Made by a program: the position numbers and the translations under genes. A model generated the notes under the pieces. The model had not been told where the DNA came from. It did no database searches and worked only from the letters and a program-made list of their open reading frames with translations. Below are positions 23,225 to 31,717 of a stretch of 39,061 nucleotides of DNA, one piece after another (position 1 is the stretch's first letter; every line of letters begins with the position of its first letter). The stretch is taken from the NCBI RefSeq assembly GCF_900142525.1, contig NZ_FRBD01000026.1:1-39061 (forward strand), in the 5' to 3' direction. Source of the stretch: Xylanibacter ruminicola. Its GTDB lineage: Bacteria > Bacteroidota > Bacteroidia > Bacteroidales > Bacteroidaceae.

Positions 23225-23962
23225 ATGGGAAGAGCATTTGAATATCGTAAAGCTACAAAGCTGAAGCGATGGGGCCACATGGCCAAGACATTTACTAAGA
23301 TTGGTAAGCAGATCGCTATTGCCGTTAAGGCTGGTGGTCCAGAGCCAGAGAACAATCCTGCACTGCGTGCTATCATCGCTAACGCGAAGCGTGAGAACAT
23401 GCCAAAGGATAACATTGAGCGTGCTATCAAGAACGCTATGGGTAAGGACCAGAGCGACTATAAGGAGGTAACTTATGAGGGGTATGGACCTCACGGAATC
23501 GCTATCTTTGTTGAGACTCTGACTGATAACACCACACGTACGGTGGGGGACGTTCGTTCAGTATTTAACAAGTTTAATGGTAACCTGGGTACTCAGGGCA
23601 GCCTGAGCTTCCTGTTCGACCACAAGAGCGTATTCACCTTTAAGAAGAAGGACGGTCTGGATATGGACGAAATGATCCTGGATCTGATCGACTACGGAGT
23701 TGAGGACGAGTACGACGAGGACGAGGAGGAGAACAGCATCACCATCTACGCCGATCCATCAAGCTTCAGCGCTGTGCAGAAGCACCTGGAGGAGAACGGC
23801 TTCGAGGTAACCGGTGCTGAGTTCACCCGCATTCCTAACGACCTGAAGGACGTTACACCCGAGCAACGTGAGACCATCGACAAGATGGTTGAGAAACTGG
23901 AGGACTTCGATGATGTTCAGACAGTTTACACAAACATGAAACCTGAAGAGGTAGCTGAATAA
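23225..23962 (+). CDS. yebC: YebC/PmpR (TACO1) family protein
   Basis: A 245-aa protein with the family start MGRAFEYRKATKLKRWGHMA, the AGGPEPENNPALRAIIANAK region, PKDNIERAIKNA, and EGYGPHGIAIFVETLTDN (about 88-105). An acidic loop (EDEYDEDEEEN, about 160-170) precedes the third domain. Family members were first described as DNA-binding regulators; newer work links them to translation of proline-rich stretches, like mitochondrial TACO1. It lies 39 nt after pheT and probably shares its promoter. A bidirectional terminator follows. Confidence 0.93.
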   Translation: MGRAFEYRKATKLKRWGHMAKTFTKIGKQIAIAVKAGGPEPENNPALRAIIANAKRENMPKDNIERAIKNAMGKDQSDYKEVTYEGYGPHGIAIFVETLTDNTTRTVGDVRSVFNKFNGNLGTQGSLSFLFDHKSVFTFKKKDGLDMDEMILDLIDYGVEDEYDEDEEENSITIYADPSSFSAVQKHLEENGFEVTGAEFTRIPNDLKDVTPEQRETIDKMVEKLEDFDDVQTVYTNMKPEEVAE

Positions 23963-23968
23963 TATAAA

Positions 23969-24002
23969 AAGAATCCCCGCTAGGCTGAAGGTGGGGATTC
24001 TT
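23969..24002. terminator. Bidirectional terminator between yebC and the lipoprotein gene
   Basis: AAGAATCCCC (23969-23978) pairs with GGGGATTCTT (23993-24002), a perfect 10-bp stem with a 14-nt loop, between A-rich and T-rich flanks. Confidence 0.88.
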
Positions 24003-24007
24003 ATTTA

Positions 24008-24394
24008 TTAATAATCTTTATCTGTGAAAACCACTTCGAACAGAATCTTATTGGGATCCTTTCCCGAACGATAGGTATAAGCAAAGCGATACTTATTATC
24101 CTTGTAGGTCTTGACGCTAGTAGAGTTTTTGAGCGATTGCTTCAGCGTGTTAACAGCATCAATCTGTTTGATGATTCGTTCCTCGTCAGCAACTCCCGTC
24201 AGTCTATAATAATAATGTATGGTGTGGGTAGCGCGTTCGAAGGTGAGCGAATCGATAATGGTGCAATTATCCATCGCCACGGGACAATGCTTGCGGGTAT
24301 ACTCTTTGGCATCACGCTCACAACGATCTTCCAGACTCTCCTGACAAGCAGTAAATACTAGCGCAATTATTGCTATTATCCAATACTTTTTCAT
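24008..24394 (-). CDS. Small lipoprotein of unknown function
   Basis: 128 aa from the ATG at 24394. It has a basic N-terminus, hydrophobic core and lipobox ALVFTAC, then about 110 residues that are charged with scattered cysteines (DRCERDAKEYTRKHCPVAMDNCTII), giving several possible disulfides after export. The C-terminal half has an alternating pattern (HTIHYYYRLTG, KYRFAYTYRSG, ILFEVVFTDKDY) suggesting beta strands. I do not recognise the family. It has its own -7 box and faces away from lepA. The longer frame from 24427 would overlap the promoter. Confidence 0.7.
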   Translation of the reverse strand: MKKYWIIAIIALVFTACQESLEDRCERDAKEYTRKHCPVAMDNCTIIDSLTFERATHTIHYYYRLTGVADEERIIKQIDAVNTLKQSLKNSTSVKTYKDNKYRFAYTYRSGKDPNKILFEVVFTDKDY

Positions 24395-24416
24395 AATGAA
24401 TGCTATTTTTTGCCTG

Positions 24417-24424
24417 CAAAGGTA
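24417..24424 (-). promoter_or_regulatory. -7 box of the lipoprotein gene
   Basis: TACCTTTG on the minus strand, about 22 nt before the ATG at 24394. No clear TTTG stands 19-21 nt upstream; that region also belongs to the divergent lepA promoter. Confidence 0.55.
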
Positions 24425-24442
24425 CAAAAAAAAGCAAAATTA

Positions 24443-24473
24443 TTCGATTTTCGCGACTTTTTTTGTAATTTTG
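24443..24473 (+). promoter_or_regulatory. Promoter of lepA
   Basis: TAATTTTG at 24466-24473, with a weak TTCG -33 element at 24443-24446, 19 nt upstream. Start near 24480, leader about 17 nt. Confidence 0.6.
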
Positions 24474-24496
24474 CACCTTAAAGCATAGATATATTA

Positions 24497-26278
24497 ATGG
24501 ATCATATAAGAAATTTCTGCATCATTGCCCACATTGACCATGGTAAGTCTACTCTAGCAGACCGTCTGCTTGAGTATACTAAGACTATACAGGTTACTGA
24601 GGGACAGATGCTCGATGATATGGATTTGGAGCGTGAACGTGGTATCACCATTAAGAGTCATGCCATCCAGATGGAATATACTTATCAAAGCGAAAAGTAT
24701 ATCCTGAACCTGATTGACACTCCGGGACACGTTGATTTCTCATACGAGGTTTCGCGTTCGATAGCTGCCTGTGAGGGGGCCTTGCTGGTAGTTGATGCCA
24801 CACAGGGTGTTCAGGCTCAGACTATTTCAAATCTTTATATGGCTATCGACCATAATCTGGAGATTATCCCCGTTATCAATAAGATAGACATGCCGAGTGC
24901 GATGCCCGATGAGGTTGAAGACGAGATTATCGACCTGATTGGATGCGACCGTTCGGATATTATACGTGCTTCGGGTAAGACCGGCGAGGGCGTAGAGGAA
25001 ATTCTGAACGCGGTGGTAGAGCGTATTCCTCATCCAGTTGGCGATGAGAAGGCCCCGCTTCAGGCGCTGATTTTCGACTCTGTATTTAATTCGTTCCGTG
25101 GTATCATCGCTTACTTCAAGATAGTTAACGGTTCTATTAAGAGCGGCGATCACGTGAAGTTCTTCAATACCGGCATGGAGTATGATGCCGACGAGATTGG
25201 CGTGCTGAAGATGGACATGATTCCACGTAAGGAACTCAAGACAGGTGATGTAGGCTATATCATCAGTGGTATTAAGAATTCGAAGGAGGTAAAGGTGGGT
25301 GATACCATTACTCATGTAGCTAATCCTTGTAGTGCAGCCATCGAGGGATTCCAGGAAGTGAAGCCTATGGTGTTTGCCGGTGTCTATCCCATTGATCCCG
25401 CTGATTACGAGAACCTGCGTGCATCGCTCGAGAAGCTTCAGCTTAACGATGCCTCGCTCACGTTTATGCCTGAGTCATCGGTAGCTCTTGGCTTTGGCTT
25501 TCGTTGCGGATTCTTGGGACTGCTCCACATGGAGATTGTTCAGGAGCGACTGGACCGCGAGTTCGATATGGATGTGATTACCACCGTACCTAACGTAAGC
25601 TACATGTGCTATACCAAACAAGGTGAGGTGAAGGAAGTACATAATCCATCGGGATTGCCTGATCAGACCATGATTGAGCATATTGAGGAGCCATATATCC
25701 GTGCATCTATCATCACCGCTGCCGACTATATCGGTCCTATCATGACGCTGTGCCTGGATAAGCGTGGTGAGCTGATAGACCAGCAGTATGTAAGCGGAAA
25801 TCGCATAGAGCTGCATTTTATGTTGCCCTTGGGCGAGATTGTGATCGACTTCTACGATAAGCTGAAGTCTGTCTCTAAGGGCTATGCATCGTTCGACTAT
25901 CATCTGGCAGGATTCCGACCTTCTAAACTTGCTAAGTTGGATATCCTGTTGAATGGTGAGCCTGTTGATGCTTTGTCTACATTGACTCATCAGGACAACG
26001 CCGTAACCTTTGGACGTCGTATGTGCGAGAAGCTGAAGGAACTTATTCCTCGTCAGCAGTTCGACATCGCTATTCAGGCTGCTATCGGTGCTAAGATTAT
26101 TGCCCGCGAAACTGTTAAGCAGGTACGTAAGGATGTAACCGCCAAGTGTTATGGTGGTGATGTGAGCCGTAAGCGTAAACTATTGGAGAAACAGAAACGA
26201 GGCAAGAAGCGCATGAAGCAGATAGGAAATGTGGAAGTGCCTCAGAAGGCATTCCTCGCAGTATTGAAATTGGACTAA
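24497..26278 (+). CDS. lepA: Elongation factor 4 (LepA)
   Basis: A 593-aa translational GTPase at the usual LepA length. G1 AHIDHGKST (11-19), G2 RGITIKSHA, G3 DTPGH, G4 NKIDMP; then domain II, the EF-G-like domains III and V, and the LepA-specific C-terminal domain (GAKIIARETVKQVRKDVTAKCYGGDVSRKRKLLEKQ as the characteristic region). It binds ribosomes and aids elongation or back-translocation under stress and subunit maturation. A Crp/Fnr-type gene follows 17 nt later, perhaps on the same transcript. Confidence 0.98.
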   Translation: MDHIRNFCIIAHIDHGKSTLADRLLEYTKTIQVTEGQMLDDMDLERERGITIKSHAIQMEYTYQSEKYILNLIDTPGHVDFSYEVSRSIAACEGALLVVDATQGVQAQTISNLYMAIDHNLEIIPVINKIDMPSAMPDEVEDEIIDLIGCDRSDIIRASGKTGEGVEEILNAVVERIPHPVGDEKAPLQALIFDSVFNSFRGIIAYFKIVNGSIKSGDHVKFFNTGMEYDADEIGVLKMDMIPRKELKTGDVGYIISGIKNSKEVKVGDTITHVANPCSAAIEGFQEVKPMVFAGVYPIDPADYENLRASLEKLQLNDASLTFMPESSVALGFGFRCGFLGLLHMEIVQERLDREFDMDVITTVPNVSYMCYTKQGEVKEVHNPSGLPDQTMIEHIEEPYIRASIITAADYIGPIMTLCLDKRGELIDQQYVSGNRIELHFMLPLGEIVIDFYDKLKSVSKGYASFDYHLAGFRPSKLAKLDILLNGEPVDALSTLTHQDNAVTFGRRMCEKLKELIPRQQFDIAIQAAIGAKIIARETVKQVRKDVTAKCYGGDVSRKRKLLEKQKRGKKRMKQIGNVEVPQKAFLAVLKLD

Positions 26279-26295
26279 AAACATAACAATGATCT

Positions 26296-26895
26296 ATGGC
26301 AAATGTAAGTTTGACAACCCGTGACGTGGCCCGCGAATTGGCCCGAAGATACAGTACGATGACTCACGAAGAGCTTGATCTTCTGGAGAGCATCTTGGTA
26401 CCGATGAAGTTTGCAAAAAACGAGTTGATACTTAAAGAGGGCGATACCTGTACTAATATCTACTGGGTAGTACGTGGATTGGTGCGCCAGTTTTATTTTA
26501 AAAACGATAAGGAGTTAACTGAGTATATGGCTACCGAGAACAGCATCGTGATGTGTATCGAGAGCCTGTTCCATGAGGTGCCTTCGCAGTTGCAGATTAA
26601 GGCACTTGAGCCTACCATTCTGATTGCTCTGCCAAAGGCCGATCTTGAAGCTGTAGCCATGAAGAGTGTGAACATCCAGATTCTGTATCGTAAGATACTT
26701 GAAGAGTCGCTTATCCTGAGTCAGCATCATGCAGATATGCTGCGCTTTGAGAGTGCACAGGACAGATATCAGAAACTGGTTAAGAATCAGCCTCAGCTTG
26801 TGCTTCGTGCACCATTGGTTTACATCGCAAGTTATCTGCAGATGACACCAGAGACACTGTCTCGTGTGAGAACAGCAGCTCTGATGGAGAAATAA
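26296..26895 (+). CDS. Crp/Fnr-family transcription regulator
   Basis: A 199-aa protein. Residues about 25-130 form a cyclic-nucleotide-binding-type beta roll (KNELILKEGDTCTNIYWVVRGLVRQFY). A helical linker carries HADMLRFESAQDRYQKLV, and a short C-terminal helix-turn-helix lies at about 172-195 (VYIASYLQMTPETLSRVR). No Fnr-type cysteine cluster is present. The ligand and targets are unknown. The C-terminus is short but includes the recognition helix. It follows lepA closely and converges on the ABC gene with only 13 nt between them and no visible terminator. Confidence 0.85.
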   Translation: MANVSLTTRDVARELARRYSTMTHEELDLLESILVPMKFAKNELILKEGDTCTNIYWVVRGLVRQFYFKNDKELTEYMATENSIVMCIESLFHEVPSQLQIKALEPTILIALPKADLEAVAMKSVNIQILYRKILEESLILSQHHADMLRFESAQDRYQKLVKNQPQLVLRAPLVYIASYLQMTPETLSRVRTAALMEK

Positions 26896-26908
26896 CCTGC
26901 AAAACGAA

Positions 26909-28345
26909 TTAGTTTCTATTCAGATAGAGTGAGTTATCGATACAGTTCGGTAACTCATTTTCGTAATGTGTCACATATATCAGCGTGCATTCAGGATTAT
27001 CTATCATGTAGCGGTCGATGATAGCCTTTACCATATTACGATTACAAAGGTCAAGACCGTGTAGCGGTTCGTCAAGTATCAGCAAATCGGGACACTTTAC
27101 GAAAGCACGTGCCAGCAGCACCAATCTCTGCTCACCACTTGACATCTCGAGGAACTTACGGTCGGCCAGATGTTTAATGCCAAATACATTCATCCATTCT
27201 ATACACATGTCTTTTTCTTGTTGTGTTGGAGTGAAGTATAGGCCGACGGTATCTTTTAGACCGCTAGCTACTATCTGTATAGCTGGAATGTTCTGCTTGT
27301 AGCTGCGGTGCATCTCGGGCGATACGTATCCTATATGTTTCTTGATGTCCCAGATGCTTTCGCCTGAACCACGCTTATGGCCGAAAAGTGAAATGTTGCA
27401 TGCATAGCTCTGGGGATTATCAGCACAAACCAGCGAGAGTAGGGTAGACTTGCCTGAGCCGTTCTGGCCTGATAGTGACCAATGTTCGCCTTTAAGTACT
27501 ACCCAATTCAGATTCTTAAGAATAGTTCGCTCGCCGTATTTGATAGTAACGTGATTAAACTTGATGACCTGTTGTGGTATAGGAGGTATCGGTTTTTCGT
27601 TTCTTACTTGGATAGCATGTGGACAATGCTCGATTTCGAAATCGGTTCTTACCTTAATTTCAGAAACAATACGTAGCTTGTCAAGCTTGATGACACGGGT
27701 AATGAAGTCGGGTACTTCGTCCATCTTCGATAGAACCAAGATAATCTGTATATCTTGTTCTTTGGCCAGCATTTGGAGCAGATCCTTTACCTGATCTCTG
27801 GTCTCTGCGTCAAGACCAATAAAAGGATTCTCGATAATCAGCACCTTGGGGTTAGTAAACAAGTTGGCAGCCAGTTTGAATTTACGTAACTCACCACTAC
27901 TCAGAAGTATGATATATTTATCTAGTAGTTCTTCTAAATGTAATAACTCGTATAGATGCTTCTGGAATGCACGACGCTCAGGCGTATCTTCGCCAGCCAG
28001 CATAAATGCTTCTTCCAGTTTGCTGCCTACGGTAGGCGTTTCTTCATCTATCTCCATCTGGTTCCAGCGTTGCTGTAGGAAATAAGTTTTGTCATTGTCG
28101 CCCCCGTATGTATCACGGAATGTGATGGTTTTCAGGTTGTTATAAGGTTCGTCGAAGGAATAAGTTATACTGTCTGGAAACACAGGATGCTTCCCAGTGA
28201 TCATATCTACTAGCATACTTTTTCCAGCTCCGTTTCTACCAATGATGGCTAGATGCTCGCCTTCATCAAGGTAAAAGTTTACAGGCTCTGCCAAACTCCA
28301 TTCTGGCTTTCTTGCTTTTGCATTGTGTAGTTCAATTGTCTTCAT
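26909..28345 (-). CDS. Tandem ABC ATPase, ModF-like, with an unusual first nucleotide site
   Basis: A 478-aa protein with two ABC ATPase domains and no membrane helices. NBD1: Walker A GRNGAGKS (36-43), signature LLSSGELRKF, Walker B region LIIENPFIGLD (169-179). NBD2: Walker A GQNGSGKS (293-300), signature MSSGEQRLVLLARAF, Walker B LLILDEPLHGLD. In NBD1 the usual Asp-Glu of Walker B is Glu-Asn, so the catalytic glutamate is missing and only NBD2 looks fully active. Soluble twin-ABC proteins of the ModF/PhrA type have poorly known roles. The start overlaps the end of ruvC by 14 nt, indicating translational coupling. Confidence 0.85.
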   Translation of the reverse strand: MKTIELHNAKARKPEWSLAEPVNFYLDEGEHLAIIGRNGAGKSMLVDMITGKHPVFPDSITYSFDEPYNNLKTITFRDTYGGDNDKTYFLQQRWNQMEIDEETPTVGSKLEEAFMLAGEDTPERRAFQKHLYELLHLEELLDKYIILLSSGELRKFKLAANLFTNPKVLIIENPFIGLDAETRDQVKDLLQMLAKEQDIQIILVLSKMDEVPDFITRVIKLDKLRIVSEIKVRTDFEIEHCPHAIQVRNEKPIPPIPQQVIKFNHVTIKYGERTILKNLNWVVLKGEHWSLSGQNGSGKSTLLSLVCADNPQSYACNISLFGHKRGSGESIWDIKKHIGYVSPEMHRSYKQNIPAIQIVASGLKDTVGLYFTPTQQEKDMCIEWMNVFGIKHLADRKFLEMSSGEQRLVLLARAFVKCPDLLILDEPLHGLDLCNRNMVKAIIDRYMIDNPECTLIYVTHYENELPNCIDNSLYLNRN

Positions 28346-28910
28346 TTTTTATTTTGCGCTTTGAAACCTTTTCCTGGTTCTTATTAATAAAGTCTTTCCA
28401 CCCACGGTATTTTACTTCGCTCTCTGGTCGGCCCATCTGCAAATAGTGACAATAGGCAGCAGCCAAAGCATCGGTGGCATCCATATATTTTCCCATTTCG
28501 TCGTTGGGTATCTTTAAAAGTCGCTGTAGCATTCCTGCTACTTGTTCTTTTGAGGCGTTACCATTACCGGTTAGCGCCATCTTAATTTTCATTGGCGCAT
28601 ATTCGTGTATGGGCACCCCATGATTCACAGCTGCGGCAATCGCTGTTCCTTGTGCTCTACCTAGTTTCAGCATCGATTGTACATTCTTTCCGAAGAATGG
28701 GGCCTCGATAGCCATCTCGTCAGGCAGGAATCCATCGATGATGCTTGTTACGCGTTCGAAGATGTGGCCCAGCTTCAGATAAGCGTCAGGAAACTTTCGC
28801 AGATCGATAACTCCCATCGTTATCATCTGTGCTTTCTTGTCTACCACCTTCAGTAGTCCGTATCCCATGATGTTGGTACCTGGGTCAATGCCTAATATGA
28901 TCTTTTCCAT
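28332..28910 (-). CDS. ruvC: Holliday junction resolvase RuvC
   Basis: A 192-aa endonuclease of the RNase-H fold. Catalytic acidic residues are visible: Asp9 in LGIDPGTNIMGYG, Glu69 in MAIEAPFFGKN, and Asp144 and Asp147 in DATDALAAAYCH. It cuts four-way junctions symmetrically as part of RuvABC; ruvA and ruvB are not in the window. The C-terminal basic tail (KNQEKVSKRKIKNED) overlaps the start of the ABC gene. The preceding gene ends 9 nt upstream, so it is inside an operon. Confidence 0.97.
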   Translation of the reverse strand: MEKIILGIDPGTNIMGYGLLKVVDKKAQMITMGVIDLRKFPDAYLKLGHIFERVTSIIDGFLPDEMAIEAPFFGKNVQSMLKLGRAQGTAIAAAVNHGVPIHEYAPMKIKMALTGNGNASKEQVAGMLQRLLKIPNDEMGKYMDATDALAAAYCHYLQMGRPESEVKYRGWKDFINKNQEKVSKRKIKNEDN

Positions 28911-28919
28911 GCTCTGCTT

Positions 28920-29732
28920 TTATACTTCAAATCGGATATACGAGCGGTCGTCGAACGAGTTGTTTCCTTCTACAAATGCCTTGGTTGCCTTGAATCCGCC
29001 TATGTTCAGCGGGTCAACCTTTCGCTGATAATCCAGCAATGTTTCCGATTCCTCGAGTGTGTCGGCCAGTTTGGGATAACCGTCGCTGGCAAATACAATT
29101 TCCCATTTTTGGAAGTCGAGTGGTATCACTCTGACTCTGTCTTCTGGTATTTTGAATCCATCAATAACTGCATAAGTTACGTTTTGATTCTGCATCACCT
29201 CCAGCATTGTTGGTATCATGACCTCGCGTGCTGGGTCGTGTGGCTGAAGCAACTCCTGTTGCGATACCCCTTGTGCTAATAACTCGCGTACTTTGCAAAC
29301 ACGCATTTCTGCCAATTCCTGTTCGTAGGGCTTGGGATTGTCGAAATACTCTCCGCCTATTAGGCATTGGCAATCGCCAACCATCCATATTTCTCTGCGA
29401 AGTCGACTGAAGATGATTGCTGATGCACACAAGCGTTCTTCAGGATGCTGTTTCATACGTTCTACGGGGAATCGTAACCTGTAGTGCTTACGTATGGTCT
29501 CAGTTGTGCCTACGCAGAACTGATGGCACGATGTGTTGGCGGGCATCTTGCGTATATAACGGCTAATCAGCTTCATAGCATAGCGGCCATTGCTCATTAA
29601 GGGGCAATGACGGCGATTGGTCTTCGATGTGCTACCATCGATAACAGCTATGAAATCATCTGTGACGACGATCCCGTCCTCGCTTTTCTTCGCGGGGTTT
29701 TTCGCTATGATGCTTTGCTCTATTATTTTCAT
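28920..29732 (-). CDS. Divergent PP2C-like protein of unknown substrate
   Basis: 270 aa from the ATG at 29732. The pattern of metal-ligand motifs resembles PP2C phosphatases: AVIDGSTSK (motif with first Asp), MVGDCQCLIGG (GD motif) and FASDGYPKL (SDG motif), in the right order, though spacing and flanks diverge. Function as a Ser/Thr phosphatase is inferred only. An upstream start at 29843 would add 37 residues antiparallel in meaning to nothing conserved and translated from the 18-nt repeat of the YgiQ gene, so it is not favoured. Even with the short start it overlaps the YgiQ gene by 77 nt in another frame. Confidence 0.6.
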   Translation of the reverse strand: MKIIEQSIIAKNPAKKSEDGIVVTDDFIAVIDGSTSKTNRRHCPLMSNGRYAMKLISRYIRKMPANTSCHQFCVGTTETIRKHYRLRFPVERMKQHPEERLCASAIIFSRLRREIWMVGDCQCLIGGEYFDNPKPYEQELAEMRVCKVRELLAQGVSQQELLQPHDPAREVMIPTMLEVMQNQNVTYAVIDGFKIPEDRVRVIPLDFQKWEIVFASDGYPKLADTLEESETLLDYQRKVDPLNIGGFKATKAFVEGNNSFDDRSYIRFEV

Positions 29733-31683
29733 TTTTAAAGTTTGGATTATACGATTTGGGCTTATTGCCACCTGCTTGCTTGTTTCCTCCAGTTTGCTTG
29801 TTTCCTCCAGTTTGCTTGTTGGCTCCTGAAGGTTTGTATCCACCAGATTGTGGCGGCTGTCCGCTGTATAGGCGGGCTATCAGGTCCGGTCTGCCTATTC
29901 TTCGCAAGCTCTGCTCTATGCCTCGGCGCTCCTCTGGTTTGTACCAGAAGAAATACTGTCTCTGGGCCAATTTCTCTTTCTGCGTCTTGGCACTGAAAAT
30001 GGGTTCCAGCGTGTATGGATCGTAGCCCGTGTACCACGTTTCTGTGGCATTGGTCATAGGTGTTGGCGTAAAATCCTGCACCTGCTCCAGGTGGAAGTCC
30101 AGATTCTTGGTGAGTACAGCGAGCTCAGCCATATCCTCCTCATGGCATCCTGGATGCGATGAGATGAAGTAGGGGATAATCTGTTGTCGCAAATTCTCCT
30201 CGCGGTTTATGCGGTCGAATATACGCTTAAAGTCGTAGAACTGGCTGAATGATGGCTTTCGCATCAGATACAGCACTCTATCGCTAGTATGCTCTGGTGC
30301 AACCTTCAGTCGTCCGCTCACGTGACGTGTTATCAACTCGCGTGTATACTGCATAGCTGCCTGATTTGATACCTCGTCTTTGCTGCGATGTAGCAGTAGG
30401 TCGTAGCGCACACCACTTCCAATATAGCTGTGTTTGATGCCAGGCAGAGCATCTACGGCGTGATATATGTCTAGCAGTTTAGAGTGATCGGTGTTCAGAT
30501 TAGGACATATCTGTGGGTGTATGCACGAGGGGCGCTTACACTTTTCGCAGGCGTTCTTATTTCGTCCACACATGCCATACATATTTGCCGATGGGCCGCC
30601 GAGATCACTTAGGTTTCCCTTAAAGTCTGGCATTTCTATCACCTGTTTCACCTCGCGCAGAATACTCTCTTTCGATCTGCATGAAATGAATTTTCCCTGA
30701 TGGGCCGATATGGTGCAGAAGGCACATCCGCCAAAGCAGCCGCGATGGATGTTTACCGAAAATTTGATCATATCGTATGCGGGAATTCGCTTCCCTTTAT
30801 ACTTAGGATGCGGCTGGCGTGTATATGGTAGGTCGAAGGATGCATCTAGCTCCTCGGTAGTCATTGGAGGGTAGGGCGGATTCACTACTACATAGCGTCC
30901 GTCAACTCCCTGTATCAGGCGCTTGGCATGCATCATGTTAGATTGTTCCTCTACATTGCGGAAGTTTTCGGCTTGTGCACGCTTGTTTCTTAAGCATTCC
31001 TCATGACTATTCAGTACGATATCATCATCGGTTATACCTCCTGGGATATCCTCTTTACGGCTCAGATACACCGTTTGGGGCACATCGCGAATCTCACTGA
31101 TTTTCTGACCTTCGCTCAGTCTCGTTGCCATTTCGATAGTAGTCTTTTCGCCCATGCCATAGGTAATCATGTCGGCTCCCGAGTCGCATAATATGCATTT
31201 CTTTAGCTGGTCCTGCCAGTAGTCATAATGCGTTACTCGGCGTAACGAAGCTTCGATGCCTCCCAGTATTACCGGCACGTCTGGATAAAGATCCTTCAAT
31301 ATCTTGGTATAGACTATTGTGGGATATTCGGGGCGCATATCGTGTCGTCCGTCAGGACTATATGCATCTTCCGATCTTAAACGGCGGTTGGCCGTATATT
31401 TGTTTACCATAGAGTCCATGCATCCTGGTGCGATACCGAAGAACAGTCGGGGTTTTCCCAGCTTCTTAAAATCGCGATAATCACCATGCCAATCAGGCTG
31501 TGGTACTATAGCCACGCGATAGCCTGCTGCTTCAAGTGTACGTCCGATTACTGCCGCACCAAATGATGGGTGGTCTATATAAGCATCGCCCGAGAATAGG
31601 ATTACATCAACGTAATCCCATCCTCGGAGCTCTAACTCCTTCTTTGTTGTAGGTAAAAAATCTGTTAATCTAAATTCTCTCAA
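29656..31683 (-). CDS. YgiQ-family radical SAM protein
   Basis: A 675-aa protein. The 4Fe-4S/SAM motif CFGGCAFC is at Cys316, Cys320 and Cys323, preceded by the cobalamin-like N-terminal region (VDVILFSGDAYIDHPSFG, about 25-42) and followed by SHPGC and LEQVQDFTPTPMTNAT, all typical of YgiQ (UPF0313). A further Cys cluster (CGRNKNACEKCKRPSCIHP) lies around 380. The reaction is unknown. The start is TTG: an in-frame TAG stands two codons upstream and no ATG precedes the conserved LTDFLPTTKKE. The C-terminal tail holds GGNKQT repeats and a basic end, and overlaps the next gene. Confidence 0.9.
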   Translation of the reverse strand: MREFRLTDFLPTTKKELELRGWDYVDVILFSGDAYIDHPSFGAAVIGRTLEAAGYRVAIVPQPDWHGDYRDFKKLGKPRLFFGIAPGCMDSMVNKYTANRRLRSEDAYSPDGRHDMRPEYPTIVYTKILKDLYPDVPVILGGIEASLRRVTHYDYWQDQLKKCILCDSGADMITYGMGEKTTIEMATRLSEGQKISEIRDVPQTVYLSRKEDIPGGITDDDIVLNSHEECLRNKRAQAENFRNVEEQSNMMHAKRLIQGVDGRYVVVNPPYPPMTTEELDASFDLPYTRQPHPKYKGKRIPAYDMIKFSVNIHRGCFGGCAFCTISAHQGKFISCRSKESILREVKQVIEMPDFKGNLSDLGGPSANMYGMCGRNKNACEKCKRPSCIHPQICPNLNTDHSKLLDIYHAVDALPGIKHSYIGSGVRYDLLLHRSKDEVSNQAAMQYTRELITRHVSGRLKVAPEHTSDRVLYLMRKPSFSQFYDFKRIFDRINREENLRQQIIPYFISSHPGCHEEDMAELAVLTKNLDFHLEQVQDFTPTPMTNATETWYTGYDPYTLEPIFSAKTQKEKLAQRQYFFWYKPEERRGIEQSLRRIGRPDLIARLYSGQPPQSGGYKPSGANKQTGGNKQTGGNKQAGGNKPKSYNPNFKNENNRAKHHSEKPREEKRGRDRRHR
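29772..29831. repeat. 18-nt tandem repeat coding for GGNKQT units
   Basis: Two perfect 18-nt copies (29778-29795 and 29796-29813) plus diverged copies on both sides, in the YgiQ C-terminal tail. Period 18 keeps frame, so copy number may vary without breaking the gene. Confidence 0.8.
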
Positions 31684-31685
31684 TT

Positions 31686-31717
31686 CCTAATTGTCAATGA
31701 GGAATTATCAATTGAAC
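31686..31717. repeat. Degenerate 32-nt heptad tract at the YgiQ start
   Basis: CCTA followed by ATTGTCA, ATGAGGA, ATTATCA and ATTGAAC: 4 + 4x7 nt as at the other sites, more diverged. It covers the TGA stop of the 114-aa gene and ends 2 nt upstream of the YgiQ TTG codon. Confidence 0.55.

Noticed and set aside
29733..29843. 37-residue extension of the PP2C-like protein (SKLEET repeats)
   Set aside because: The sequence is only the other frame of the 18-nt repeat in the YgiQ tail.
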